Origin: Apostichopus japonicus
Taxonomy: Eukaryota; Echinodermata; Holothuroidea; Aspidochirotida; Stichopodidae
NCBI RefSeq assembly: GCF_037975245.1
Contig: NC_092566.1
Coordinates: 16,775,001-16,839,000 of the forward strand
Reading direction: 5' to 3'
DNA length: 64,000 bases
The notes beneath the pieces are model-generated. The model was not told where the DNA came from and searched no databases. It saw nothing but the letters and a program-made list of their open reading frames with translations. Positions 1 through 11,835 of the stretch are shown in pieces; within the stretch, counting starts at the first letter, position 1; every line of letters begins with the position of its first letter. Position numbers and translations under genes: made by a program.

Positions 1-190
1 ATGTGCACTGTTGACTATTTAGTATAATACTGTAGCTGAAAGGGTGCTTCGACAAGAAGTTGATCCAATTTAGTTCTATGATACAATAGAAAATAATAAG
101 GCATTTGCATTTTGAAATGGGTATCACATCGAGTAGTATACGTGAACTTATTATCGTGTTTGTATAGCATCCAGTACATGTGGTTATAAT

Positions 191-556
191 CAGTGGCGTA
201 GGAAGGAACTTTTGAGTGGGGGGGGGGGTTGAAGACTGATGGCCGGCCTGGGGGAGAGGTCTAAGGGGAGGGGGTGTCCCCCTCGCCTTTGGATTTTTTT
301 TTGCATTTCCAGGTGGCCTCAGATGCAATTTGGTGCAATATAGCACACTTCAACACCCACTCCATTTTGTAAACTTAATTTTGTATTTTCACCTGGCCTT
401 AGATGCAATTTGGTGCTCCAAATGAGATTTTTTTCTCATTTGGAAATAAAAAAGGGGTTTCTGACTTGCGAAGCGGGCGGAATGACTTCCGCCTCTCCAC
501 ATTTTTCACTGGGGGGGGGGCTGGCGCCCCCCAGCCCCCCGGTTCCTACGCCCTTG
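191..556 (+). mobile_element. hAT-type MITE with 8-bp target duplication
   Basis: Begins CAGTGGCGTAGGAA and ends TTCCTACGCCCTTG, an inverted terminal repeat pair. Flanked on both sides by GTTATAAT (183-190 and 557-564), an exact 8-bp target duplication as expected for hAT. Interior holds G-runs and no coding capacity. A relative lies at 11475-11835. Confidence 0.85.
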
Positions 557-1080
557 GTTATAATTACATGCCAATCTTCAGTTTTAGCTTCAACTTGCAA
601 TGTTACCCTTCAAAATATCTTCTTGCAGTCTTTGTGGTTGACTGCCGAAAGACTCGGACGAGATGGAAAGATGGGGTTGCAAATATCACCACGAGTTTCA
701 ATATAAATTTATTTACATCAACTTATAAAGTAATCTAAAACAAAGCAAAATATTGTCACCAAGATACATGTGTAGAAGCATAACATATCATTGAATATGG
801 TCCACAGTAGCATTATCAGTAGCATACGTGTGTAAAAGATTGCAGAACTGAATTATGTCGCTCAGTTGACCAGTAACAAGTAAATCGGGAACTTTGTTAA
901 TTAAATAAAGGATCCGATACAATACTAATTTACTTTCAATGTTAGGGCAAATCTGAGAGAATGGTAGGACAATTTTTGTGTAGCCATACTCTTAATGAGC
1001 ACATTGTGATACATTCAAATGATCCAATCGTAGAGTTTGTTTTAGCCGAAGTTCAGTATATTCAATAACATAAAAAAAAC

Positions 1081-4000
1081 TTACTTGGAGGATTGTGTAA
1101 TGAATCGATGAACGGGATGTTGCTGGAAACCATTAAATGTAGTTGCTAAGGCGGAGGAGTACGAGCCTTGATCTGAGGGAGAAGTCGTATGGAATTTCCT
1201 GAGTTAGCTATTTGGTACGTTCAAACGTTGATGGAACATAATAGAATATGTATGAAATGTATTTCATTTACCAACCACGTGTCTCAAACATGTTTGTCAA
1301 GTCAATGGCAAACGAAATTAGCGACTATATATGTTCAACATTTGATAAAATAAGAGTACATAGTCGCTTTAAGTTGTGGTACATATTTATTATGTTGGAA
1401 TGTGAATTTGTTACAACTCAAAGTGTAGGACTATGATGTTACACACGGGACTTAATTAGACTCATTCAAAGTCCGACGGGCACAAATGCACAAATCCGGA
1501 AAGTGGATTTGAAGTTAGACTGGCTCTATAGTTATTGACCGTGTTGTATAAAGGGATCCATTACCTGTGAAAAATAACCAGTCACCAACGTTCATTTCCG
1601 GAAGTTTACAGTTCTGAACAACGACGTCATTTCCTGCACAAGACTGCCCCCAGATCCTGCACGTATGACTCGGAACGTTTGCATAGATTTGTGCAACGGG
1701 CTGATGATCGAAACAGAAGGAGAAGAAGAAGATAAGATAAACCATTTGATGGAGGCTGCACGACTTCTTATTTGTGTCCTTGGGCAAGGCTCTTTATCTC
1801 CATTGCCTCTCTTCATCCAGGTGTATAAACGGGGACACGTGAGATAAAACTGTCAGTTGGGGGTGCTGTTTAGCTGCTGCCATGTTCAGGGGGCCTGATT
1901 TTTTTCCTAGGACGAATAAGGGTGTCAGGTTTTTCGGGAATTTACAAATTCGTTTGAAATCAGAGTTAGGGTTTAGAAAGTGGGTTAGGGATCCAGTTTC
2001 TTTGAAAATGAAGGATTGTCGTTCATAATCTGGGGTCAAAAATAGGAAAAAAAGATTTAGAACATGTTTTTTGAAAAAGCGTCACATGTTTGGAATCCAG
2101 GGATTTGATTGGCCGATGCCCACGTTTGTCCTGGGGAAAAAAATACGTGTGCAGGGGCGTAGCGAGGAATTTGCCAAGGGAGGGTCGAATTTTGTAGGCA
2201 AACTATCTAAGCGTAGCGCCACCATGCGTTGGCACGAAGCGTACAAGAAAATTTGGCCGAAAATGCCTCCTTGATCGCTGGAAATGGCACTTCCCAGGCC
2301 TTGTAAGTTGCATCTAAGCATTTTTTATTTTGAAATTACTAGCGATATCATAAAAAGAAATATGCTCAAGGAGAGGTCGGGAGGCGATCGACCCCTTCGC
2401 CGCCCCCCCCCCCCCTTGGCTACGCGCCTGGCCATGTGGAGGGATTGTCTCTATGTTTGAGAGGTTATTGTTGACCGGGGTAATATTGTGATTGTTAGGC
2501 GCTTCTGACGATACTTGTGTCATAGGGGCGCGGTATAATTGTACATTATTATGATTATTATTTTTTTATATACTATAATATTTACAGATAAAACATACCT
2601 TTGAAACAATATTTAATCTCCCACATCGTTCTTCTACGTCACACAAATCTTCTTCCCTTGTTTTGTCAAAAGTAGTTAGCAACCAAATTGATGAATCTTT
2701 TGTTGTTACTTACCTTCACTACGGGCGTTACGTCTGGTACAAGGGCATATTTCAGGAATGAAGTGAATATCCCGTCGTTGATAAAATAGTCAAACCCCAT
2801 TCCACTTTCGTTTGACATCGGGTCCCCTTTGGACGGTTTGCGACGCTTGCCAATAATGTTAGCGACCAACACGGTAGATGGCATAGCGAATTGTAAACCT
2901 GGTTCAGCTATAACTTGGAACGTTCCGTCATTACCGAACTCGTTATCTATGCTCATACTAATGATATTGACTACCTAGATAAGATAAAAATAGAAACAAA
3001 TCATATTTCATTTACTACTGAAATCTTAAATTAAAAGAATATCGCATTTCCCGATAAAGGTTAGGTTTTAAAGGCAGTGGCGGCTCTGGAGAGGAGGGGG
3101 TGATAGGCGCACGGGGGATGTCCCCCAGCCATTATGATTGCTCTCGCCCTCCCACTTGACTGTGTGATAGCAAACTTAAGTTCCTTTGTACCAACATAAA
3201 TTTACTCATGTTGTGCAGTCACTTTCACATTTTTTCGCCTCAAACTTGCCGTCCACACCCCTCTCCACCCCTTTGGAAATTCTGTTTTTTATAAATAGAT
3301 CTCCATACCTCATTAAAGTCCAATGTTGAGTAATTGACAGTTGTTTTCGCTGGGAAACCTCCACCAATATCAAGTATTTCAAAATCAAATCCCAGAGCTC
3401 TTCCTTCCGAGAAAATGTTTTTAGCTGCTTCTATTGCACGTGCGTAGACTTCAGCTGAGTCCGCCGTTGCACCAAGAGATCCAACATGGAAACTAAGTGC
3501 ATAAAAAGAACATTTTATTGCCAAATTGCTTGATCGTTAATACCTTGCTTAATATCTGGTATTGTTTTGTTCCATATCAAGAACTGTTCCTTGAACAAAA
3601 TCAAATACTGCAGAGGATTTGCGGTATACGTAAATAATTCACAGAAGATTTCGGCACTTTGTGGTGAATCCCTCGATATAACATTTAAATCTCCCACCAT
3701 ATACACAGCCTGCAGTTTCAAAGTTTGTTCCCCAGCTTTGTAGCCTACGAAATGGTTCCTGCTAATTCCAGATTTCATTAACTATACAGATAACTTATTT
3801 TATAGAAAATTTAATATTTGAAGATGATTGCTTACCTGACACCTACAACCTTTAAGTCTAAATTCTTTGCTAATGTCAGAAGGTGAGAAGTCTCGTTGCG
3901 TGGACAACCAAATTTGTCTGCCATTGGACCTGTTATACTATCTGTTAAACCTTTGGTACATAAACGAAGTAGAAGCCTACAGATAAAAAGAAAAAGAAAA

Positions 4001-7000
4001 AAAGGAAACGCTCGCTATTTCTGTGATATCACCAAATGAACACCAAGTTTACGATATCCGAGTTTCACCTACACCCCCCCCCCCCACCACCACAACCCAA
4101 ACCGGCTAGACAAGCTGCAATAAGTAAATCATACAGTACCTTGTCAATTATTCTGCAACTATTACATGTGCTTAACATATTTTCTTCGTTCCCGTCCAAT
4201 GTTAGGGCACCATGAGGTATGCAATGCTTTGCTATTTTTTTTCTGCAATACGATAGTAATAGACTACTTAACACATTGCAGCTGAACTTTTTTTTCTGCA
4301 ATACGATAGTCAATGGACTACTTAACACATTCAAACAGCTGAACTTCGGCTGTCGTTTAATGGAGTTTTGGTATTTTTCGAGACAAAGGGGAAAACAGAG
4401 ATAGGAGATTCAAGGAGTAGAAAGGGACTATTATATCTATAGTTTCCGTTGGAAACGTTTACAGTTATTGTATTTTTTAATGTTATTTCCTGTTTATTAT
4501 GTTATATATAGACAGTGTCTTTACCGTACTACAAAAAAAAAAAAAATTATAATATGGTGACGGGTCTTTTATTTTCTTCACCAAAATGTTTTCTTTCCAT
4601 ACCTCATATTTGGTGCAATTTTCTTAATTTTGTAAAGTTCATTCTCGTCGTCAAAAACCGTCATCTCAACCCCAACTGCGGCGGCGTATTTTAGATGTGA
4701 TGTCTGCTTATGGGGTTGAGCGTACACTATCCTTGAAGGTTGAACGTTCAGGTTTAGTATTGTCTGAATTTCGTGCTGTAGGATGAAGACATGATCTTTG
4801 TTAAGAGAAGTCACACAACATAGAGAATAAGTATAAGTAAACCCAGCCGAGAAGCCAAGGGGGGGGGGCGACCGCCCCCCCCCTTGAGCATATTTTTTAA
4901 ATTGATTATTTATATCGTTAGAAATTTCAAAATAATAAAAGGTGAGATGCAACTTACAAGGCCTGGGAAGTGCCATTTCCAGCGATCTTGGAGGCAATTT
5001 CTGCCAAAATTTTATTATATGCTTCGCGCCAACTCATGGTGGCGCTACGCTTAGTTAGTTTCGCCCCTCCCTTGGCAAATAATCACTACGCTCCTGCGTA
5101 AACCAAACAACTTGATCCAACAGCTCCCCTTACACCGATATTTTAACGTATAGGCTACCCTGCGAGTTATGACGGTGTTACATTTGAGATATCACAATTA
5201 AGTCTCTTCGTTCTTTCGATCTGGTGAAGTCGATACCATGCACACATTAGCTGGGTGGTGAGCTCTCAATACTGTTTGCTGTGTAGAGGAAAACAGGGGT
5301 GTATGCAGCCAAGGCGAGGGTGTGGCGCTGTGATCATTGAAGTCGATTCCACCCCCTATGCCCCCCTCCCCACAGGCACGGAAATGGTGCATTCTGCGGC
5401 ATATTTAGGCTATAACTTAGGTCAATATATAATAAGGTCTACAAGCAAGGTACGTTATATGCTAGTAACAGAAACTACTTTGAAAGTTAACTTTGTGATT
5501 AAAAGGAGGGGTGGGGGGGGGTGGGTGGAGTAGGCTACGTGTACCCGGCCTCATCCTCACCACTGGATTTTTACCTGGAACACTGTAGGTAATACTATAG
5601 GCATACACATGATCTAGACAAAATGCGTAGAAGCTAAGAAGACAAAATACTGCTTCCGTTCTTATAGACACATGGCAGGCGCGGCGGAACGGGAAAATTA
5701 TTGGGGGGCTAATGTGTGGAGACTATCTAAGCGGAGCGCCATCATCGGTTGGCGCGGAGCGTACAAGAAAATTTGGGGGTTTTCAAACCCCCAGATGGCC
5801 GGAAACGGCACTTCCCGAGTGTTTTATGCTGCGAATACCTAGCCATAAAATATGGGTCTCAAGCCTGCAATTTCTCAGATTGCACGTAAAAGTCTGTAAA
5901 AAGATTTTAATTTGTATATTCGATGGTGTTTTAAGAGAGTAGCTATTACTCGTAGTGTACTCGTAAAGACGTTTTTGAGTGTAGTAAGGGCAGTGGCGGA
6001 GCTAGGGGTATTGGTCAGGGGGGCAAGAATGGTCTGTAGGTGCGCTTTCGACACTATCTAAGCGGAGCGCCACCACAGGTTGGCGCGGAGCGTACAGAAA
6101 ATTTTGGGGTAAAGATACTCCCTAGATTGCAGGAAATGACCCTTTCCGGGCCTTACTAATTTGCAGATAAACGGAGAATAAATAGGTGTCGTCGCCATTT
6201 TGTCGGAAATTTACACCAACAAAATATGACAAATGTCAATAGGTATATGAGAGAGCAATAAAATAGTAAATAATCGCGAATAAGTAAAAAGTAGTGAAAA
6301 GCTGAAAAGGGCGCCAGCAGTCCATTTGAGACCGTCAGGGGGGGGGGCATCCGCCCCCTGACTGTATATATGGACGCTCCGCCACTAAGTAAGGTGGTGT
6401 TGGAGAACTGGCTGAAATGAGGCAAGTCATTGGCCTAAGACGAAGTTGTGTTACGCTTATCGGTACTCACACTCACTGCTTCCACTTTTCACGGGGCGTG
6501 AAGACGCGGTCGGGGTGACAATGTGGTCTATAGCCAGGGGACGGGCCGAGGGTCCCCCAGCAATTACTAAAATTATTACACCTATATAGTATACGTGTGC
6601 ATCGGACAGATCGACAAGTATGCATTGAAAAATGTGCAGATGCACGTTTCGGAGCCTTGGTAAATATTGGGGGGGGGGCTTATCATGCATTTGCCCCCTC
6701 AACTTTTTCATTGGGGGGGGGGGGCTGAGCCCTCCAAGCCCCCCCGGTTCCGCCGCCACTGACACATGGAGTTTGAAAATGTTGAACACATTAATGAAAT
6801 TTCCAGACCAAAATGTAGTTTTGGATTCATCGTTTTCAGTAAAATTTCGCTTATTTTATAACAACCGAAATGTGCCATCTATTAATACCGGGATAACGAC
6901 GGGACCTGCCGTCGTTTAAAAATGGAAAACTTGGTCATATAGCCTAGGCCTATAGGCTATTCGTAAAGTTTCTGAATCTGCTAAAATCATTATGATCATT

Positions 7001-8528
7001 GTATTTTGATAGTATCATGTGCACGTCTATCCAAGGGCGGCGGAAGCACTTTTAATCTGAGGAGGGGGGGCACCGACATCAAAGGGCACTTTGCAGAAAT
7101 TCGATTGGACTGATGCAGCCTTATATTTAGTACCCTTTATAACTTGTATTATCTCATTTGCGTATATCACTCCATCAACGCCCCCCCCCCCCCCCAAGGA
7201 AAATATGCATACTAGCACTGCAATATCCAATGTGCAAATTGGGAAACAAGGAACAAGTTTTGTTTTGAGACAAAATGAGGTGAAATCATGCTAGTTGCTA
7301 ATGTAGGAATCTTCCGAATTAGAGTTTATTTCTTGTCAATATCTTAACAAATTTTTTCCATTCGAAATAGCTTTGAGTGGTGACCCACAGAACTTCATTA
7401 AAAGTCAGGGGCGTAGCCAGGATTTGCAAAGTTGTATGCACGACTATCTGAGCGGAGCGCCACCATCAGTTGGCGCGGAGCGTACAAGAAAATTTTGGTT
7501 TTACAAACCCCTCAGATGGCTGGAAACGGCCCTTCCCGAGTGTTCATTCTGGTTGTCTGGCCTCTTGCTAACTTGAGACACCTAAATTTTTATGTAGAAA
7601 AAGGGCACATTTTTAACCTGAGGAAAAGTAGGGGGGCACGTGCCCCCTGTGCCCCCCCGGTTCCGCCGCCCTTGCGTCTATCTGTTTATAGTAATTTTGC
7701 TGAGTCATGAGAACGCAATAAAGAACATTATCTAGCCTTCTTGCATAGGCCTACTATGCAAACACATAATGTTGTGACAAGATATTGTTGAACAGGCTGT
7801 TCAACTTACCAAGCTAGCACAATCGAAACCAAAGTTCATTTTGGCAAATATTTGAAGAAGTACAGGATCTGGGTTTGCCTTGACTGCATAGTACGGATAG
7901 ACTTTAGGTAACAGCCGTTTCCATTGATCCACCATTTTGACTTGATATCCCATGTCCATCACGTAAAAAGCATCGTCGGAATTCTGCGATTAAAGACAGG
8001 AAATAAAATTAACAGAGTAAGTTACGAAAGGTTTTGATTTTTTCTTCTTTGTTTACTTAATAAAGCTCAGAACCATGAACTGCATTAGGCTCATGTAATT
8101 CAACCAGCCTTATCAAAGTTTATTCCATACTGAGGTATTCCAAAGCCCACTGAGTGTGGATTTAATGGACTGAGTTAAAAAATATCATTCGGGATTCAAC
8201 GGCCCCAGGAACACTTTCCCTCTTTTATATAGGCCTAGTTCTTGATTTGCCTTTTGTTGCTTCCATAAAGGTTCATGTAGGCCTATACCTAAATCAGTTG
8301 GCAGAATTTGGAAAGTGAAACATTTTACTCAACGATGTTTGAACATTCAGCCCCCCCCCCCCCACCTTTAAAATCCTGTGAAATTTAGTATCTAGCCTAT
8401 ACCGGTTAGTTCCCTGGCATGACCATGATATAGTCGCTTACCTGGTACAGAGATCTTTCGGTTATCATTCTTCGTATGACATCAATAACCTCCTCTGTAT
8501 CTTGACAAACAGTAATAGAATTCTCCAT
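1081..8528 (-). CDS. ODC1-like: Ornithine decarboxylase-like / antizyme-inhibitor-like protein, 8 exons, 415 aa
   Basis: Fold-type III PLP-dependent decarboxylase family. Exons in transcript order: 8528-8442, 7983-7810, 4775-4603, 3976-3836, 3492-3309, 2974-2714, 1700-1565, 1172-1081; total 1248 nt including the stop. Visible landmarks: YAVKAN with the PLP lysine (K64), FDCAS (D83), LLLR (R149), FHVGS (H194), DIGGGFP (233-239), AEPG (276-279), IWGQSCAG (C361), VGDW and FNGF near the C-terminus. Three residues important in ODC look replaced (mammalian numbering from memory): R277 by L280, D332 by V332, D361 by A362. The fold and PLP lysine are kept, but the substrate site resembles antizyme inhibitors, so an antizyme-binding regulator or a decarboxylase with changed specificity is possible. 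The open frame after VGDWLFFT stops early; a donor at 1564 joined to the acceptor before 1172 restores the family C-terminus. Gene model sound; catalytic status unknown. Confidence 0.88.
1765..1850 (+). repeat. SINE body fragment in an intron of the ODC-like gene
   Basis: Shares CCTTGGGCAAGG, TTTATCTCCATTGCCTCTC and CAGGTGTATAAA with the full SINE at 37841-38060. The tRNA-like head is missing. Confidence 0.65.
2152..2430 (+). mobile_element. hAT-like MITE (CAGGGGCGTAGC family)
   Basis: Starts CAGGGGCGTAGCGAGG and ends GGCTACGCGCCTG. Contains the shared core GCGTAGCGCCACC...GAAGCGTACAAGAAAATTT and a long C-run near the right end. Flanking octamers match at about five of eight positions. Confidence 0.7.
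4840..5096 (-). mobile_element. hAT-like MITE (CAGGGGCGTAGC family), reverse orientation
   Basis: Reverse-complement relative of 2152-2430, ending CACTACGCTCCTG at the right; the left end (GCCGAGAAGCCAAGG) is degraded. Lies in intron 2 of the ODC-like gene. Confidence 0.65.
5674..5835 (+). mobile_element. Partial hAT-like element (CAGGCGCGGCGGAAC end)
   Basis: Starts CAGGCGCGGCGGAACGGG and contains the core ACTATCTAAGCGGAGCGCC followed by GTACAAGAAAATTT. No matching right end found nearby. Confidence 0.5.
5991..6387 (+). mobile_element. hAT-type MITE (CAGTGGCGGAGC family)
   Basis: Starts CAGTGGCGGAGC and ends GCTCCGCCACTA. Flanked by AGTAAGGG (5983-5990) and AGTAAGGT (6388-6395), a 7/8 match to an 8-bp target duplication. 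A near-copy lies at 9814-10198. Confidence 0.82.
6640..6765. mobile_element. Right-end fragment of a hAT-like MITE
   Basis: G-runs followed by CCCCCCCGGTTCCGCCGCCACTG, the typical right end of this repeat group. I could not pair it with one clear left end. Confidence 0.45.
7032..7674 (+). mobile_element. hAT-type element with perfect 14-bp TIRs and 8-bp target duplication, containing a nested element
   Basis: Left CAAGGGCGGCGGAA and right TTCCGCCGCCCTTG are perfect inverted repeats. Flanked by CGTCTATC at 7024-7031 and 7675-7682, an exact duplication. A second hAT-like start, CAGGGGCGTAGCCAGG, appears inside at about 7408, followed by the shared core. Located in intron 2 of the ODC-like gene. 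Confidence 0.85.
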
Positions 8529-9127
8529 TCTTCACGAGATTTACCTGATCTTCAAATTCCGATCTCCCGGTAATTCAAGACAGCTCACACTGTCGCACAT
8601 ATGCAACTTTATTTGTGTACCGATAACCATGCAGACATGTGTACACATAGCGTGCGTTATAACCAAATACAAAGCAGGTAGGCCTATATACAAGCGAGAA
8701 GAATATGCCATCAAATTAAAGGTCAGAATCTGATGCCAAAGTTCACTTCGTGTCTGTGCAGCGACATCAACTTCGCCGAATGATGTATAAGTGCAATTAT
8801 ATACAGTTCTCTGGAAATAACATATATTGATGGGTTAAACAAATTGATATTTTTTTTAGTGCGGTGAGCGCAGTAGGCCTATATTGGGTCATAAATGCCG
8901 GGGTTTTTAATTTATTGTAACGAAGTACATCATAGAGCATTATCAACTATGTATAATTGACTTTCTACTAACTTGTATTTAAATAAACTATAAGACGCAC
9001 CTCATCATCAGGTTTTCTATACTAAATGTTGAAACATTTAATTTTAGCCTTTAATTTTCTTGTTTCAGCAGTGTTTCATAATATAGGACGATTTGCTCCT
9101 CATTTTTTCTTTTTATATGACAAGTAT
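8529..9127. other. Upstream flank of the ODC-like gene, no gene seen
   Basis: AT-rich single-copy-looking DNA upstream of the start codon. No TATA box or open frame stood out; the promoter is presumably here. Confidence 0.4.
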
Positions 9128-9290
9128 CAGGCGCGTATCCAGAATTTTCAAACCCGGGGGGCGCGAATTACTATCTAAGAGGAGCGCCACCATCGGTTGG
9201 CGCGCAGCGTACAAGAAAATTTCTTATTTTGATACCCCCCAGATCACCGGAAACGGCACTTCTCGGGCTTGAAATGACCAACCAGATGTA
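9128..9290 (+). mobile_element. Partial hAT-like element (CAGGCGCGTATCC end)
   Basis: Starts CAGGCGCGTATCCAGAATTT and includes the core CTATCTAAGAGGAGCGCC and GCGTACAAGAAAATTT. A matching right end (TGGATACGCACCTG) occurs only at 11301-11314. Confidence 0.5.
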
Positions 9291-9813
9291 CACTTTTTGC
9301 CTGAGAACCAAGTATTTCCTAATAGTTTTTTTTCATTCATAACCTTTTTGAAGATTGTCAACCCGGCACACATCATGTTCGACCTGATCGCATCTCCTGT
9401 GGGTCTTTGCTTTTGTAGGTGATTCTACGTCGCGGCCCACAATACCCGTCAGCCCCACTTTTCAAGGTTTTAAGCCCCATATTTGTTCAGAATTTGAAAA
9501 TTCACATTTCTCGTGAATAAACTCACTTGAAAACATACCCATAATGTTGTACAAAATTTCATCTATGGACAACCAATATAGAAAAACTTCCTTGAACCCC
9601 TAACAGACCGGTCAAAATTGCACGAGTAGAGGGAAGTGTGATGCAGAATGTTGGTCAGATATTTTCTAAAATTCAGACACAGTTAATTTATTGGTGTAGA
9701 AATATTAAAACCTCTTATAACGGCTATTATAAAACTTGGTTGAAGGATATGAAAAAATAGCAGATATTTCCTTCAAACGAACACTATACACATAGGCGTA
9801 GGAGGCGCGGCGG

Positions 9814-10198
9814 AAGTGGCGGAGCTAGGGGTATTGGTCAGGAGGGGCGAGAATGGTCTGTAGGGGCGCTTTCAACACTATCTAAGCGGAGCGCCACCAC
9901 TGGTTGGCGCGTAGCGTACAGAAAATTTTTGAGTAAAGATACTCCCTAGATCGCCGGAAATGACCCTTTCCGGGCCTGGCTAATTTGCAGATAAACGAAG
10001 AATAAATAGGTGTCATCTCCAAATTACACCAACAAAATGTGACAAATGTCAATAAGTAGATGAGAGCGCAATAAAAAAGTCAATAATCTAGAATAAGTAA
10101 AAAGTGGTAAAGAGCTGAAAAACGCGCCAGCAGTCCACTTGAGTCCGTCAGGGGGGAGGGGGGCATGCGCCCCTGACCGTATGGACGCTCCGCCACTG
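9814..10198 (+). mobile_element. hAT-type MITE with exact 8-bp target duplication, nested in another element end
   Basis: Near-copy of 5991-6387, starting AAGTGGCGGAGC and ending GCTCCGCCACTG. Flanked by CGCGGCGG at 9806-9813 and 10199-10206. The target belongs to a GC-rich end (TAGGCGTAGGAGGCGCGGCGG-like) of an older element. Confidence 0.85.
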
Positions 10199-10523
10199 CG
10201 CGGCGGGGGTGCAGCCCCTAATTCGCCATTACTAATGTAAAAGAGAGTTTTGACATAATTGGATCTGCTTTTTATACATCTACATGAGACATGTCGTTGT
10301 TTACATTAGCATCCCGCGGTATACTGCGCAATTTGAACGGACCGTACGGTACATGATGGCATGCGATGTAATAACCGATGCTTGCTTATATGATATCGAC
10401 ATTAACACGTTTTTGGTTATTTTTTCAGGCAAGTCGGACAGTTTTGAGGCTTTTCATCCTGGAACGCCATTTTCATGCTCACTGATATGATGTGATATCT
10501 GCTGTTTGCGTTTCAAATTCGAA

Positions 10524-10860
10524 CAGGCGCGTAGCGAGGAATTTGCCAAGGGAGCCTGGGCGAAGCCTGTATGCAAATTATCTCAGCGTAGCGCCATCAT
10601 AGGTTGGCGCGAAGCGTACAAGAAAATTTTGGCCGAAAATGCCTCCCAGATCGCTGGAAATGGCACTACCCAGGACCATTTGTTAGCGCGAAGCGTACAA
10701 GCAAATTTTGGCCGAAAATGTCTCCCAGATCGCTGGAAATGACACTTCCCAGGCCTTGTAAGTTGCATCTAAGCACTTTCTATTTTGAAATTACTTAGCG
10801 ATATCATTTAAAACAATGCTGAATGGGGGGGGGGGGGGCGGGCGGTCGCCCCCATCCCAA
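10524..10860 (+). mobile_element. hAT-like MITE with an internally duplicated segment, right end lost
   Basis: Starts CAGGCGCGTAGCGAGG. The stretch with GCGCGAAGCGTACAAG and GCCGAAAATG occurs twice (about 10610-10670 and 10685-10745). The usual GGCTACGCGCCTG end is absent. Confidence 0.6.
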
Positions 10861-11096
10861 AAATCGTCATGTTCCCCGACGACACGGTCGAGTTTGAGAC
10901 CAGCCACAGTTGGTTTCATAGCACAATTCTACACACGCGTTATGATAGACCATATATAGTATATATATAGATCATTAGTGAGAGAGGAAAATGGAAACGT
11001 CAAAAAATGGAGTTGTCGGTGTAAGGGGTAGGGTGAGTCACACTTTTACGAAATCATTGATCCGTCACTGGCTACCCTTCAGCGCTGTAATGATGT

Positions 11097-11270
11097 CACT
11101 GTTCCTCTTTCTCTTCCCGGTGTCTTCGCGTTTTTCTTTTACTCCCTCCTTTTCTCCTTTTTCTCTTTCTTCTTTTTCTTTTCTTTTCTCTTCCTTCCTC
11201 TCCTCCTCTTCTTTTTCCCCCTCTTTTTTCCTTTTTTCTTCTCTTTTTTTTCTCTCCTCTTTTTCTTACC
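11097..11270 (+). repeat. Pyrimidine-rich tract, about 170 nt
   Basis: Almost pure C/T with few interruptions on the plus strand. Open frames here encode only S/F/P-rich or K/R/E-rich low complexity and are not credible genes. Confidence 0.75.
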
Positions 11271-11474
11271 CGGGGGGCGCGCGCCCCCAACGCCCCCCCC
11301 TGGATACGCACCTGAGTATAGTCGTTTAACCACTTTTGTAATGGAAAAATAATCTAAAAAGATTTTGTTGTTGAGAAATTAAGAAAACGATGTGACTAGT
11401 CTCCATGTTGCAGTTTGATTCCTCAAATAAAGGTCACATGTTCCACTGCCCTTCGCAATGTGTACGTGGCCCTC

Positions 11475-11835
11475 CAGTGGCGTAGGAAGGTACTTTTGAG
11501 TGGGGGGGGGGCTGAAGACTGATGGCCGGCCTGGGGCTGGGGTTTAAGGGGAGGGGGTGTCCCCCTCCCCTTTGGAATTTTTTTGCATTTCCAGGTGGCC
11601 TCAGATGCAATTTGGTGCAATATAGCACACTTCAACTCCCACTCCATTTTGTAAAGAATTTTGCATTTTCACCTGGCCTTAAATGCAATTTGGTGCTCCA
11701 AATGAGATTTTTTTCTCATTTGGAAATGAAAAAGGGGTTTTCTGACTTGCGGAGCGGGGGGCGGAATGATACTTCCGCCCCCATATTTTTCACTGGGGGG
11801 CTGGCGCCCCCAGCCCCCCGGTTCCTACGCCCTTG
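11475..11835 (+). mobile_element. hAT-type MITE, second copy of the 191-556 family
   Basis: Near-identical along its length to 191-556, with the same CAGTGGCGTAGGAAGG start and GTTCCTACGCCCTTG end. Flanking 8-mers do not match cleanly, so the target duplication has decayed or one end has shifted. Confidence 0.8.

Noticed and set aside
1515-1787. Open frame ending GNGSLYTTRSITIEPV as the C-terminus of the ODC-like protein
   Set aside because: A GT donor after VGDWLFFT and an exon at 1081-1172 with GSYSSALATTFNGF restore the family C-terminus in frame; the longer frame is intron read-through.
9128-11314. One 2.2-kb hAT element with nested insertions
   Set aside because: Ends CAGGCGCGTATCC and GGATACGCACCTG match, but flanking 8-mers (ACAAGTAT, AGTATAGT) share only five bases, so I kept the parts separate.
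11096-11333. Minus-strand frames rich in K, R and E (possible basic nuclear protein)
   Set aside because: Pure low complexity from a pyrimidine tract with no start context or flanking exons.
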